From NCBI GenBank assembly GCA_002751075.1, contig NAOQ01001091.1:1-13313 (forward strand): a stretch of DNA of 13,313 nt, read 5' to 3'. The DNA comes from Ichthyophonus hoferi. Taxonomy: Eukaryota > Opisthokonta > Ichthyosporea > Ichthyophonida > Ichthyophonidae. Each line of letters opens with the position of its first letter. The first letter of the stretch is position 1. This document shows positions 1 to 8,334 of the stretch, in pieces. The notes under the pieces are model-generated. The model saw only the letters and a program-made list of their open reading frames with translations. It was not told where the DNA came from and ran no database searches. Both the position numbers and the translations under genes were made by a program.

Positions 1-232
1 GAATTAATATAATATATATCTAAAATAAGCGATTACTTGCTCTAGAGATTAGACACTTGTTTACAATTTGATTTTAACTTTCTGATAATATTATTGTATA
101 CAATGTTTGAATATTCAATTAATATATTTAATATATTTAACAGGTGAGTAAGACTTACTTCTTATTTTAACTCTGTATGCAATATTTTAACTATGGCAGC
201 CGATCCAATTGAAAGTGAGACTTGGATCTTTA
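1..232. other. AT-rich intergenic sequence
   Basis: No gene is visible. The minus-strand frame of the left repeat arm runs on into this stretch to a stop near 160, so the repeat-family copy may extend somewhat further left than the clearly alignable arm. Confidence 0.4.
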
Positions 233-366
233 TCTCACTGTCTGACGATTTACCTGAAATTCCACTGGCTTGAAGTAAATCAGTATCATCTAATATAACT
301 TCAGAAATACTGTTGGTAACTAGTAGCTTTCTAATCGCTGTTGGCCGGAATTTGTGTTGTGAATAA
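233..366 (-). repeat. Left arm of a diverged inverted repeat carrying a peptide-coding frame
   Basis: The reverse complement of this segment aligns with 613-747. By hand count 63 of 74 positions match between 233-306 and 747-674, and similarity continues more weakly to about 366. Read on the minus strand it stays open and encodes a peptide with FRPTAIRKLLVTNS and later GISGKSSDSE, matching FRPTAIKELLLVTNS and GISYKASDSE of the right arm. One length difference is exactly one codon, so the frame is preserved. I do not recognise the protein. The minus-strand sequence between 345 and 409 also resembles 6694-6760. Confidence 0.75.
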
Positions 367-554
367 ACGTTGAATATTTAGCTGATTATGGATTAATCTT
401 TTAACCAGATTATTTTTTGATAAGAAATAATCCTTAATAGCTAATGTTGAATTAAGGGTCTCATGGTATTGAGAAGAGATCGATCAAGGAAAGTTGTCAA
501 ACGATCTTTGACATTAGAAGTTTGGACGTCGAATCCAAAAGAAGAAGATGATAA

Positions 555-863
555 TCTTTTCCTCTGAAAACGATAGATACATTAAACAATATTGAAGAGC
601 TACCAACGAAGCAATACTCAGAACAATTTAGACCCACAGCGATTAAAGAGCTACTACTAGTTACCAATAGCAGTTCTGAAGGTATATCAGAAGATACCAA
701 TTTACCTCAAGCTAATGGAATTTCATATAAAGCGTCAGACAGTGAGACAACTTCTGACGGACAGTTGTCTGATATCGAAGAATCAACTTCTAACAAATTC
801 AGTATTTCCTTGATTCTAAAAAAAAAGAAAAGAAAAGCAGAGACCAAACATGCATCAAATTAG
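555..863 (+). other. Unrecognised acidic, Ser-rich open frame with a basic C-terminus (102 codons, no Met start)
   Basis: The frame is open from just after a stop at 552-554 to TAG at 861-863 and has no ATG, so it is either an internal exon or a gene remnant. Its features in order are IEELPTKQYSEQFRPTAIKE, a Ser/Asp/Glu-rich middle (SDSETTSDGQLSDIEESTS), then a strongly basic end with KKKKRK like a nuclear-localisation signal. A second short frame from ATG 463 runs to 567 and reads RSRKVVKRSLTLEVW before an acidic end; the two frames overlap, so they may be neighbouring parts of one decayed gene. No catalytic motif is visible. The inverted-repeat partner at 233-366 preserves the same frame, and 8335-8538 has a similar peptide. 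Function unknown. Confidence 0.35.
613..747 (+). repeat. Right arm of the diverged inverted repeat
   Basis: Inverted partner of 233-366, separated from it by about 250 nt. The two arms could pair as a long imperfect hairpin if transcribed together. The arm sits inside an open frame described separately at 555-863. Confidence 0.75.
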
Positions 864-1326
864 ATGCTACACTCACTATACTAGCAAGGTATTATTTTCT
901 TAATGTTATGTTAATATATAATTTTGATTTAGTTCAATTTGATTCAAAACTGATATATCTTGTGCTTTCAGAAAAAATAAAATAAACTGAAACTCAAAAT
1001 ATGAAAAATGTATAAATAAACGTCATAGAATTCACATATGCATAAAGACAAACTTTATAACCAAAAAATGCAAATGCACATGTTATAGGTGTGCTATATA
1101 CAAATAGCACGAAATCTTTGTTATTAGAAAGAAACTATATTTAATATTATATCTATTTCGCTGGCTATTAATTAATGCCCACGATTTAAAAATAATTTTG
1201 TGTTAAGAGATATCTTGGTCTTTTCAAAACTTAAATACAAATTATCTCTAGAGCTCACTTTTAAGAAAACTATAAAATAAAAATTTCCAGTTTCTCAAAT
1301 AAAAACTATACTAAAAAGTCAGTTGA
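864..1326. other. AT-rich intergenic sequence downstream of the protease gene
   Basis: No coding potential recognised. It contains a perfect 7-bp hairpin, GTGCTAT (1091-1097) and ATAGCAC (1104-1110), with a 6-nt loop. Most of it is probably the 3' flank or 3' UTR of the minus-strand protease gene. Confidence 0.4.
1140..1145 (-). terminator. Possible variant polyadenylation signal (ATTAAA) for the protease gene
   Basis: No AATAAA is present on the minus strand in the first 300 nt after the protease stop codon. The nearest common variant I found is ATTAAA here, about 180 nt downstream of the stop. In sequence of this composition such a hexamer may occur by chance. Confidence 0.2.
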
Positions 1327-2356
1327 TCAGAAGAGAGCAATCCACAGTAATTGAATTAACATCAGCAAAGGGATATTGAGCGACATTAGACTTGCAGCAT
1401 TCTCTGTCTTCGTCTCCGCCTCCGTCTTCCCCGACTTCTTATCCCTCTCAACCTCTGTCAAATTGTTTGCATAGCAGTTTGTTAAACTCTTAATCCCTAT
1501 TTCCATGTTACTACGATCGAAATAAACCCATTTTCCCATCAAGAAGGCATCTCCTAGTATAATGTAGACTTGGTCCGTCTTAGGAGTTTCAGGAATTGTT
1601 AACGAATTGCTGGAAATGAAAAATTCATAATAGAATGCATCCTTCCACGCTACATTTTTAACATAGTATGCTTCAGGGTAGATCAGGAGAGGATCGGCAC
1701 CTTTTAGGGTTATGGAAATGACTGGCAATGTGGCTAACTGTGAAAAGGAGTTGGGCAAAGGATTAGAACAAAATAGAATAATGTAATGAAATATAGTAGG
1801 TTATAATACTATATTCTTTATAATATATAGATAAAAATTTATCTGATCCGATAATACACACATGTATCAAAAGATACATACATAGCTATATAAATACAGG
1901 CATATATTCAAAAGTACAACATTTTATAGATATACGCACATACACATATACTATAATATATTAATATTATAATGTACATACCTGTTCAGGAGTTAAAACC
2001 TTTACTTTTTGTGCCCGAGGCGGTAATCCAGGCACGCTAAAGCAAGGACTTTTAAGTTTAGCAAAGACTTCACATATCTCAATATTAACTTGGTCAAAGA
2101 GAGGTGCCGGTAGTGTAAGAGAGCTGGTTCCACTATCAACAATGGTAGTAAGCCCTGTGGTTGAGTAGATAAGAACATGGAGATAGGGATAAACAAGAAC
2201 CTACCACAGATTGCTATACATATATGGTATAAAATACAAATACTGAGTAAGAATAAATTGGAATAAAGCATGTTTAAATGAAGTTAATCTGTGTATGTGC
2301 ATGTGATAACATTTGATACAGATACAAAAGTGATGACACATAAACATCCGTGCATG

Positions 2357-2387
<31 letters not shown>

Positions 2388-3966
2388 TGTATTGCATACA
2401 TATGCATGTACAATAATATAATATGATGGTACCATGGTAGTGTATACTATACATAAAACAAAAAAAAAATTATCTCTAACATGATGACTTAAATATAGAT
2501 ATAATCGAACTATAAGTCATAGAAGGTTAAAACCAAAAACCATGCAATATATTTGTTTAACCAATGAAATACATACCCTTAGTATTACCCACTGACTTGC
2601 CACCAATGGTCATCGACGATACGTCCACCGTATAATAAGTACGAGATGTAATTTTTGTATATGTCAATTCCGTTAATTTACCACCACCTAAAATCATCCT
2701 CCCACCCGCCCCATCACGGTTAAAACACATAGAAAATGAGTCTTCTATGTTACCGTGTTGTACAAGTGTATCTACGAGAGGTTTTGCGTCAGGTATTTGG
2801 CTCTTTATCACTGAGAGAGAGTCAAAAGCCAGTCCCATCAAGCCTTGAGGTAAATGTTTTCCTTGGCCCCACATATGGGAAGACTGCTCATTTATTTTCC
2901 CTAGGTATTGAACTGGAGCTGAAATCCCAGCCATCTCCACTGAATCAGTGTATATTTCATAGTTTGCAAAGGTATAATCATTTTTGTCACCATAACATAT
3001 ACTACCAGACTGTCCTGTGGATTTTCCAGTAGAAAGTGTAGGCGTATTTGGGTCCTCTGCGTTGCATTTTTGTTCCGGATTTCCGGTGGGCTTGCATGTT
3101 GTTTTTCCATGGTAGGCCATACAATTCTGGCCTATGACAATTAAGTCACTGGAACCAGTGTCGCAGACTACTCTAAATTCTTGCTGGCCAATTTTCATCT
3201 GTATTGTTTAATATATAGAAGGAATAGTGGGGACAGTATAGTTTAGATAGGTTATTGTATTGTATTATTTCCTAGTTTGGTATTGGGTTACATTATATAG
3301 CACAGTACTGTGCGATACCATATCAGTAGTCTACCATATGGTGTTATTTTTTGGTACTTTAATATATTATCTCATATTATTATATTATATCGCATTGACC
3401 TTTCTTTCCACTGTACACTGTGGCATATAATATTACGAGCATATAGAAGTTGTAGTACGTGTTTCAGGCAGTTCTTCTATGCATATATAGTCGTACGTAT
3501 TTATGTAGATGGGTATAAAAGCATGTGTATATAGAAAGAAAAAAAGTGAAACATTAATTATCGAAAATATTAAGCAACGTATAAAGATATGTATAACATG
3601 GCAGAAAATAATTTGGAATTTAGGAGAAAAACACAAATAAAGAAGAAAGACAACTCGAATACAGTTAATTAAGACACGACAGAGAAAAAAAGAGTATCAC
3701 ACTTGTATATATAAACATATAAAGCGAATACCTCTACAACAGATGCATAATAAATTTAGGCAATGTATACGTTATGCTACCTTAGCTATATATGCAGCAG
3801 TAGGTGTACGGCTCCCGTCAGAGAGGTGTATCTGGGAGTTAGAACTTTTTATTTCCCGCCTCCTTAAGCTGTTGTACGTCTGGACATCTTTAGTTTTGAT
3901 TAACTCCAAATCTATAACGCCCTCCCCCAGGACTAGCAAGCTAGATATAATTGCAAGCCAAATCAT
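1327..3966 (-). CDS. Secreted pepsin-family (A1) aspartic protease, probably GPI-anchored; four exons
   Basis: Exons on the minus strand are 3966-3781, 3198-2577, 2154-1982 and 1737-1327, joined in phases 0, 1 and 0 to give 463 aa. All introns are GT-AG (582, 422 and 244 nt); donors are GTAGCA, GTATGT and GTATGT, and every acceptor is CAG. Residues 1-16 (MIWLAIISSLLVLGEG) look like a signal peptide. A propeptide follows, with a basic RRR at 35-37. The catalytic motifs are DTGSS at 75-79 and DSGTS at 276-280; CYGD at 130-133 supplies the likely flap Tyr131; ILGDAF at 387-392 and FDR at 400-402 are the usual C-lobe motifs. The family hydrolyses peptide bonds with the two Asp residues. After a Lys/Glu-rich linker (424-440) the chain ends in a hydrophobic stretch (444-463) with no cytoplasmic tail, typical of a GPI-attachment signal. 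SFSMCF with the following GGRMILGG (155-171) recalls plant and protist A1 proteases. The start ATG has A at -3. Fold and activity are well supported; the GPI anchor is inferred. Confidence 0.93.
2365..2387. repeat. TA dinucleotide microsatellite in protease intron 2
   Basis: An uninterrupted run of alternating T and A, about 11 units, inside the second intron of the aspartic protease gene. Confidence 0.9.
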
Positions 3967-4172
3967 TATGGCAGCAACAAATAAAGTAATATAAGATACT
4001 AGCGAGCAAAACTCCAGATATAAATAACAAAATATACTGAGTTATGCTTAATGTAAGCATTATTCTATATACTAGTCTAATCTGGAATTCTCTATGTTTA
4101 TTGGCTAGGACACACATATGTTCAAGCCAAACTAGATACGTGATCTTTACTAAATATTATTATTGTTTTTCT

Positions 4173-4242
4173 TTTATAAATCGTAAACCAATGGCACTGT
4201 AAAATTTTCCACCTTCTTATGCGAACTCTGGCATTGGATTGG
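4173..4242 (-). promoter_or_regulatory. Possible core promoter of the aspartic protease (CCAAT pair plus TATA box)
   Basis: On the minus strand two adjacent CCAAT pentamers lie at 4242-4238 and 4237-4233, and TATAAA lies at 4178-4173. The roughly 55-65 bp between them is a classical CCAAT-to-TATA spacing, and the protease ATG is about 207 nt downstream of the TATA box. TATA-like words are common in DNA this AT-rich, so this is a suggestion only; the CCAAT pair is the more informative part. Confidence 0.25.
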
Positions 4243-4767
4243 ATTGTTTTACACAAGTATTTGAATGCATATCTGTATTTATTAGTTTATAATTACTCTT
4301 TTTCCCATGTTAACATCTTTAAAATAGAACAGCCAATCAACCTAAAATGCAAATAGACAATTGCCAATGTATAATTACTGGGATATATAAAATTTTAACC
4401 GCATAATAACGAGATGCCTTTATAATCGAATACGATCATATTATATTATATTAAATGATATTTTCCCATTGTCATTGCTAATTGCAAATTAATAAGTGCT
4501 TTTAAGTCAAAAAATGTGATTATAATTAAATAAGAGGCGGATCAAATACAAAGCTGAATTATACTATAATTAATTATAATTTCACTTATACATATATATT
4601 TATTGTTTTGAATTTGTTTATGTTGAAACACAGGTTATTAGGCCTATCTTAAATATATATTTTAATGGATACTTTTTGTGTGTATTATACAATTATTGTA
4701 GTATTAACTTATATTTTTTATACAACGTTTCTTTTTGTCACAAATCAAATTTTGTTTTTTATTGTAG

Positions 4768-4801
4768 GTAAGCCACCCGGATGAGCCATATGTCCTTATC
4801 G
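4768..4801 (+). other. Possible 34-nt micro-exon or isolated GC-rich island
   Basis: A pyrimidine-rich tract ending in TTTTTTATTGTAG precedes this block and GTAATG follows it, so on the plus strand it has the outline of a tiny exon. One frame reads VSHPDEPYVLIG. Its base composition differs sharply from the surrounding A+T. No partner exon was found on this strand, so it may be chance or a remnant. Confidence 0.15.
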
Positions 4802-5460
4802 GTAATGTATATGTATATCATATTTCTATTAATAGCAATAGTTAATGATGCTTAATCAGTGTGTCATTATACTTTATATATTATGGTATATAATATGGTA
4901 TATATTGTCATCGATAGATTACTATTACCTCTAATTATACTATTATTTTTTGAATGTCAAGACAAGACATTAACATATTAAAAATTGTAAAATGCAATTG
5001 GTCTCCTCTAAATCTACAAAAGTATGCGGCGGTATTCGAAAAAATTCAAGACGTTTTGAATTATAATTACATTATTAGCTATCAGATATTATAGGCTGTT
5101 TATTTCTAACCCGATATAAATTTACTAAATTACAACTATTATTACTAAATTATTTTAAAAATTATTTGATACAATACAGACAGGTTCATAAATACGGAAT
5201 GATTTTATAATTGTACAGGTTTGACCCTGGTAATTTAATTGGTCGATAAGTTTGACAAATGCATATAATACTATATATAACTTTTCCTGATACCACATAA
5301 CTATGTCCAATTTAGGTTAGGGAAAGTATATAAGATTATATATATTTACCAATCGGAAACCCCCATTCTGATAAAACAAAGCATAAAATAATTCCTTTTT
5401 GTAATGCAGAAAAGCACGGTTTTTTGGACACAACATGCATAGTTTATGTTGTAAAGCCGT

Positions 5461-5513
5461 TAACTCCGAATGAACACGTAGTTCGGCCGAAGTTCTAGTA
5501 ACAAACGGATCAT
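5461..5513 (-). repeat. Inverted, diverged relative of 8001-8050
   Basis: The minus strand here matches the plus strand at 8001-8033 at 28 of 33 positions, and similarity resumes at TCGGAGTT. The frame that reads VTRT in copy B reads VTRTSAELRVHSEL here and stays open into LCMLCPKNRAFLHYKKELFY, suggesting common descent from a coding sequence. Unknown family. Confidence 0.5.
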
Positions 5514-5570
5514 GAAATAATTAGTCCAATATTAGTTGATGGAATAACATAGCGTTCTTAACCAGATTAA

Positions 5571-5576
5571 TTTATT
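5571..5576 (-). terminator. Possible AATAAA polyadenylation signal after the small ORF at 5652-5861
   Basis: AATAAA on the minus strand, about 76 nt beyond the stop of the small hydrophobic ORF. It is only meaningful if that ORF is real. Confidence 0.2.
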
Positions 5577-5651
5577 TGTCAATACAATAAATAGAATGTG
5601 AGCACTTACATAAAAGAAAAAATAGGCTAAAGTGCCATTCAATGAATTGTA

Positions 5652-5861
5652 TTAGTCATCTTTATGATCGGTCTCATTTACAGATGCACAGCTACGATTG
5701 ATAGTCGTGATAGACAGATTGGAAAAGGATAAAAGGAAACAGAAGCAACTAATAAACGCCACAATATAAACGAGCATACGCGGCAATTTCGTATACCTGT
5801 GTACGTGAACAATACAGATATTGGCAAATACAAATACGCTCGAGACACACTTTGCATTCAT
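5652..5861 (-). CDS. Possible small secreted or membrane peptide (69 aa, or 41 aa from the internal Met)
   Basis: The ORF is not recognised. Residues 29-47 (MLVYIVAFISCFCFLLSFS) form one strong hydrophobic segment. It is followed within about 15 residues by three N-glycosylation sequons (N48-L-S, N55-R-S, N62-E-T) and an acidic end, HKDD. Starting at Met29 (5777) the segment would be a signal peptide or an N-terminal anchor. A minus-strand AATAAA at 5576-5571 lies about 76 nt past the stop, so a one-exon transcript is conceivable. An alternative donor-like GTAAAT occurs within the last codons, so it could instead be a first exon. There is no homology evidence, and ORFs this short are expected by chance. 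Confidence 0.22.
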   Translation of the reverse strand: MNAKCVSSVFVFANICIVHVHRYTKLPRMLVYIVAFISCFCFLLSFSNLSITTINRSCASVNETDHKDD

Positions 5862-5940
5862 TTTTTATTTTTTAAACAATATAATGGGTGCATATATATA
5901 GTCCTACTATACAACATTGAATGGACGACTTTGAAACCTG

Positions 5941-6225
5941 TGGACAAGTCACTAGAACTACCTGTTGAAGTCGCCTTCGTTTATCTCAGAAAGATCTTCA
6001 GATGAGGTGGTTTGATCTGATCAGCTTGGATCGGAAGACACTGGTACCAAAAGTGAAATTGGCGGAACTGGAATAAACGGCTTGGTTGTAGTAGCTATGA
6101 TAGTTGGAGAACTATCAACTATTGACAGAAGAAGGGATCGTCATCTTCTGCTCTTTATCAATACGAGTTGACCGATTGATCCTCGGAGTCAGAAGTAAAT
6201 GTTTCTTAGACGACTTGTATATAAT
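5941..6225 (-). pseudogene. Decayed Ser/Pro/Thr-rich coding fragment related to the inverted-repeat family
   Basis: Read on the minus strand, several short open stretches resemble the peptide family seen at 233-747. TFTSDSEDQSVNSY comes first, then ATTTKPFIPVPPISLLVPVS (compare QFRPTAIKELLLVT at 613-747), then an acidic SSEDLSEINEGDFNR. They lie in different frames with several interruptions, so this is a broken copy. DNA similarity is weak beyond the CTxxTxGTxACCA-like core, so the relationship rests mainly on peptide pattern. The segment also contains a perfect 8-bp hairpin, TGATAGTT (6098-6105) and AACTATCA (6110-6117). Confidence 0.35.
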
Positions 6226-6277
6226 ATACGATTTATTTTTTTGACATAATCAGATCCACGATTATTAAATATAGTAC

Positions 6278-6303
6278 ATATATATATATATATATATATA
6301 TAT
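6278..6303. repeat. AT dinucleotide microsatellite
   Basis: An uninterrupted alternating A/T run of about 13 units between the fragment at 5941-6225 and the palindrome-rich segment that follows. Confidence 0.9.
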
Positions 6304-6338
6304 TATTAAGTTTCCGATCCTTGTGTGAAGCGCTCAGA

Positions 6339-6487
6339 TTAGCGCTAATACCTAAGATTACTGAAAAGTTATCTAAAAGCTAATGCTCCAAGAGGGTCAA
6401 GTCCCGAGAGGTTTAAGTCCCAAGATAACAATAATAAAAGCCCCAAGTCATAGACTAAAACTTGGGCATTAAAAAACTTATTGTTAT
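6339..6487. repeat. Palindrome-rich segment: tandem 16-mer plus nested inverted repeats
   Basis: A perfect palindrome TTAGCGCTAA lies at 6339-6348. Two tandem 16-nt units follow at 6391-6406 and 6407-6422, sharing AGAGG and AAGTCCC. Next comes a nested hairpin with outer arms ATAACAATAA (6425-6434) and TTATTGTTAT (6478-6487), both perfect, and inner arms CCCAAGT (6442-6448) and ACTTGGG (6460-6466), also perfect. This could be the centre or end of a small non-autonomous DNA element, or an RNA structure. No flanking target-site duplication was identified. Confidence 0.5.
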
Positions 6488-6634
6488 TTGTGATTTAATC
6501 GCTAGCCATAAACTATGCTTCGTTATTGGTATTCCATAATTCAGACAAAGTTACCTGACCCGCGATTAAAATTCCGAACCAGACTATTCTAAAATCAGTT
6601 AGACAATGGGCTATGTACTTCACATTCAATTGAA

Positions 6635-6820
6635 ATGATTGTCAAAAGAAAAACATATTTTTCAGAGTTAAAACAAAAAGTAAATATTACTCGTCTGGTT
6701 AATAGATTAAAACATCAATTGTATATTAGAAAATTTTATACAACAATATTACTACGGCCGCATGTCTACTCCCTGAAGTATGCAAACTTTCCAGGGAAAA
6801 GGGGGCTAAGACTAGTATAA
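6635..6820 (+). pseudogene. Basic 61-aa ORF related to the minus strand of 345-409
   Basis: The ORF contains ITRLVNRLKHQLYIRKFYTT. The minus strand at 409-345 encodes NLVKRLIHNQLNIQRLFTT, and the DNA matches at 16 of 17 positions between 6694-6710 and 409-393, continuing more weakly for about 50 nt. The shared pattern LVxRLxxxQLxIxxxxTT in two distant places suggests a remnant of a repeated coding unit rather than a free-standing gene. Family unknown. Confidence 0.35.
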
Positions 6821-6844
6821 GATTCTGTGTTAGTTTTAGTGACT

Positions 6845-6990
6845 TACCCGCAGGCTTCAGGATCTTCAATTGGTTTGCGAATAATGATTGGCTTCCCTGG
6901 GCTAGCCGTAGTGATAGCTAATTGATCTGATCTGGTTTAAAGGTTCGGTTGTAGTGATAGAGATTCTATGGAAGATGAATATACTAACTC
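6845..6990 (-). pseudogene. Decayed coding fragment, probably of the same peptide family
   Basis: On the minus strand one frame reads SITTTEPLNQI and another reads AITTASPGKPIIIRKPIEDP and continues into a GTAAGT donor-like site at about 6849-6844. The repeated ITT(T/A) pattern and the Pro-rich spacing resemble ATTTKPFIPVPPI at 5941-6225. The frame changes within the fragment, so it is not an intact exon. The assignment to the family is tentative. Confidence 0.25.
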
Positions 6991-7297
6991 TTTGGCTAAC
7001 TGGCTGTAATAATTATACCTCTGTTTTAATTCAGAGAGAATTTATGTTTTGATTTGTTTAGGAGCTAATGTGGAAAATGCACCATAAGACTGATCAGTTT
7101 CAGGTACTAAAGTACAACGTAAATAATAATTATTGCCACTATTTAATGTTAGTAGACAGTTCACTGACTTCTGAATGAGTGAAAGATCCGAATATTGATT
7201 ACTGGATGTGAGTGCCAACAATGAACTAGGCATCCCAATAGTAGTTTGATAATTATATACGTATTAATTGTGATATTGTTTAGTTAAATAATCAAAT
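6991..7297. other. Unassigned intergenic sequence
   Basis: Only a 63-aa minus-strand ORF (7042-7233) with no recognisable domain is present. It contains SLIQKSVNCLLTLNSGNNYY and is not supported by any splice or polyadenylation context. Confidence 0.3.
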
Positions 7298-7425
7298 GTA
7301 AAGTTTTGGTATGTGTTACATGTGACTTCCTATTTTCTGGGGGTCACATATATGTAGACAGCAAGAACTTTATTGGTTATTTTTTATTTCATTTATACTT
7401 TTCCTAATTTTATCATGCATGTCAA
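7298..7425 (+). repeat. Copy A of a diverged direct repeat
   Basis: Aligns in direct orientation with 7866-8002. It shares TAT(T)TTC near the start, then CTTTATTGGTT, then CATTTATACTTT and a final ATGTCAAT block, with several small length differences. The first half of an 88-codon open frame (7326-7592, hydrophobic start, no recognised domain) lies in it. In that frame both copies read alike (IFWGSHICRQQELYW here, IFRGSPMWQQRGTLYW in copy B). Confidence 0.55.
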
Positions 7426-7865
7426 TTGTAGTTAACACCTGTATAGTTATATTCATTATTGTAAATGGAACTGATCATGAAGATTCTTATTGGCTAATAC
7501 AACTTACAATAGGTCATGGAGATCAACTAGATTTGTCTGATCTTACCTTAATACTTAAATATTATTGTGTCGTCAATGAGATGGCAAATTAACTGGTTTC
7601 CTTATTGATGTAAGTGTTCACACACTGTATATTATATATTGACAAATTGATTTACTCATTAGAAAACAGTATTTGATTAGCTAATATAAGACTGGTTATT
7701 TCATCATCCGCTTGTTATCAGGATTTTAGCCAAACTATGTGTTTGTTTTTAGTCAACAATGTTGTAACAACCATCATGACGTTCCAAGTCTTGTGGGCTT
7801 GTTTGTGACCATTAGACTCCAGCTAAGTATAGTTGGAGCCCAAGGTTATGCCCCAATAAAGAAAA

Positions 7866-8128
7866 GCAAAGTTTTGTGTGTCCTACAGGTTATTTCTTAT
7901 TTTCCGAGGATCGCCTATGTGGCAGCAACGGGGGACGCTTTATTGGTTTATTTCCGTTTCCATTTATACTTTCCGCAGCATCTGTTTATCACGAATGTCA
8001 ATGATGCGCTTGTTACTAGAACTTTGGATGAACACAGATCTGTCGGAGTTGTTGTGCAGATCGGTGCAGAGGCTTGTTGTGTAGGATGCGTTAACCGGGA
8101 CAGGCCTGAAATGTTTTGGACAAATTAA
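7866..8128 (+). repeat. Copy B of the diverged direct repeat, in a GC-richer island
   Basis: The first 137 nt match copy A at 7298-7425. A following piece, 8001-8033, matches the minus strand of 5513-5481 at 28 of 33 positions, including the 15-mer TTGTTACTAGAACTT. The block is richer in G+C than its flanks. All three plus-strand frames have long open stretches; one contains VTRTLDEHRSVGVVVQIG and ends at 8128. I cannot name a family. It looks like a mobile-element or pseudogene fragment that is younger, or less decayed, than copy A. Confidence 0.5.
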
Positions 8129-8179
8129 CTATAGGAAAAAAATGGTCTTTTTCTGTGTTGTGGAATAGGAAGACGTAAT

Positions 8180-8198
8180 GGTTGTCTGGTAGACAACC
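8180..8198. repeat. Perfect hairpin, 8-bp stem and 3-nt loop
   Basis: GGTTGTCT (8180-8187) and AGACAACC (8191-8198) pair perfectly around GGT. No T-run follows it directly, and no role can be assigned. Confidence 0.8.
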
Positions 8199-8334
8199 TT
8201 TTACTCCAAGCGATTACAGATCTAAGCAAAAGACCGGAATACCCCCGACCTGTAAACCAATAGGGTTCACGGAACAGAAAAAGAAAATTGTGATCCGGTT
8301 TTCGTCAGAGTGAGGATGAAAACACTAGGAACTT

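Larger units (their letters stand above)
3967..5650. other. Long AT-rich intergenic stretch upstream of the protease gene
   Basis: No convincing gene. Besides the possible promoter at 4173-4242 it holds: a GC-richer 34-nt island at 4768-4801; a 46-aa plus-strand ORF at 4954-5094 (contains LQKYAAVFEKIQDV, unrecognised, preceded directly by an in-frame stop); a hairpin with ACAACAT (5430-5436) and ATGTTGT (5446-5452); and a segment at 5461-5513 related in inverted orientation to 8001-8050. The remainder is low-complexity A+T. Confidence 0.5.

Noticed and set aside
233-747. The inverted arms as terminal inverted repeats of a DNA transposon
   Set aside because: The arms are internal-looking, coding-like and about 80-85 percent similar, with no target duplication at the outer edges and no transposase between them.
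2736-3032. 98-aa plus-strand ORF
   Set aside because: It is antisense to protease exon 2, which carries clear family motifs.
3433-3636. Minus-strand 67-aa ORF as an extra protease exon in intron 1
   Set aside because: Direct joining of 3781 to 3198 already gives the standard A1 spacing from the Tyr-rich strand to DTGSS, and the ORF is low-complexity hydrophobic sequence.
7739-8128. 129-aa plus-strand ORF as a real gene
   Set aside because: It overlaps copy B of a repeat, has no recognisable domain, other frames are equally open, and no splice or polyadenylation context supports it.
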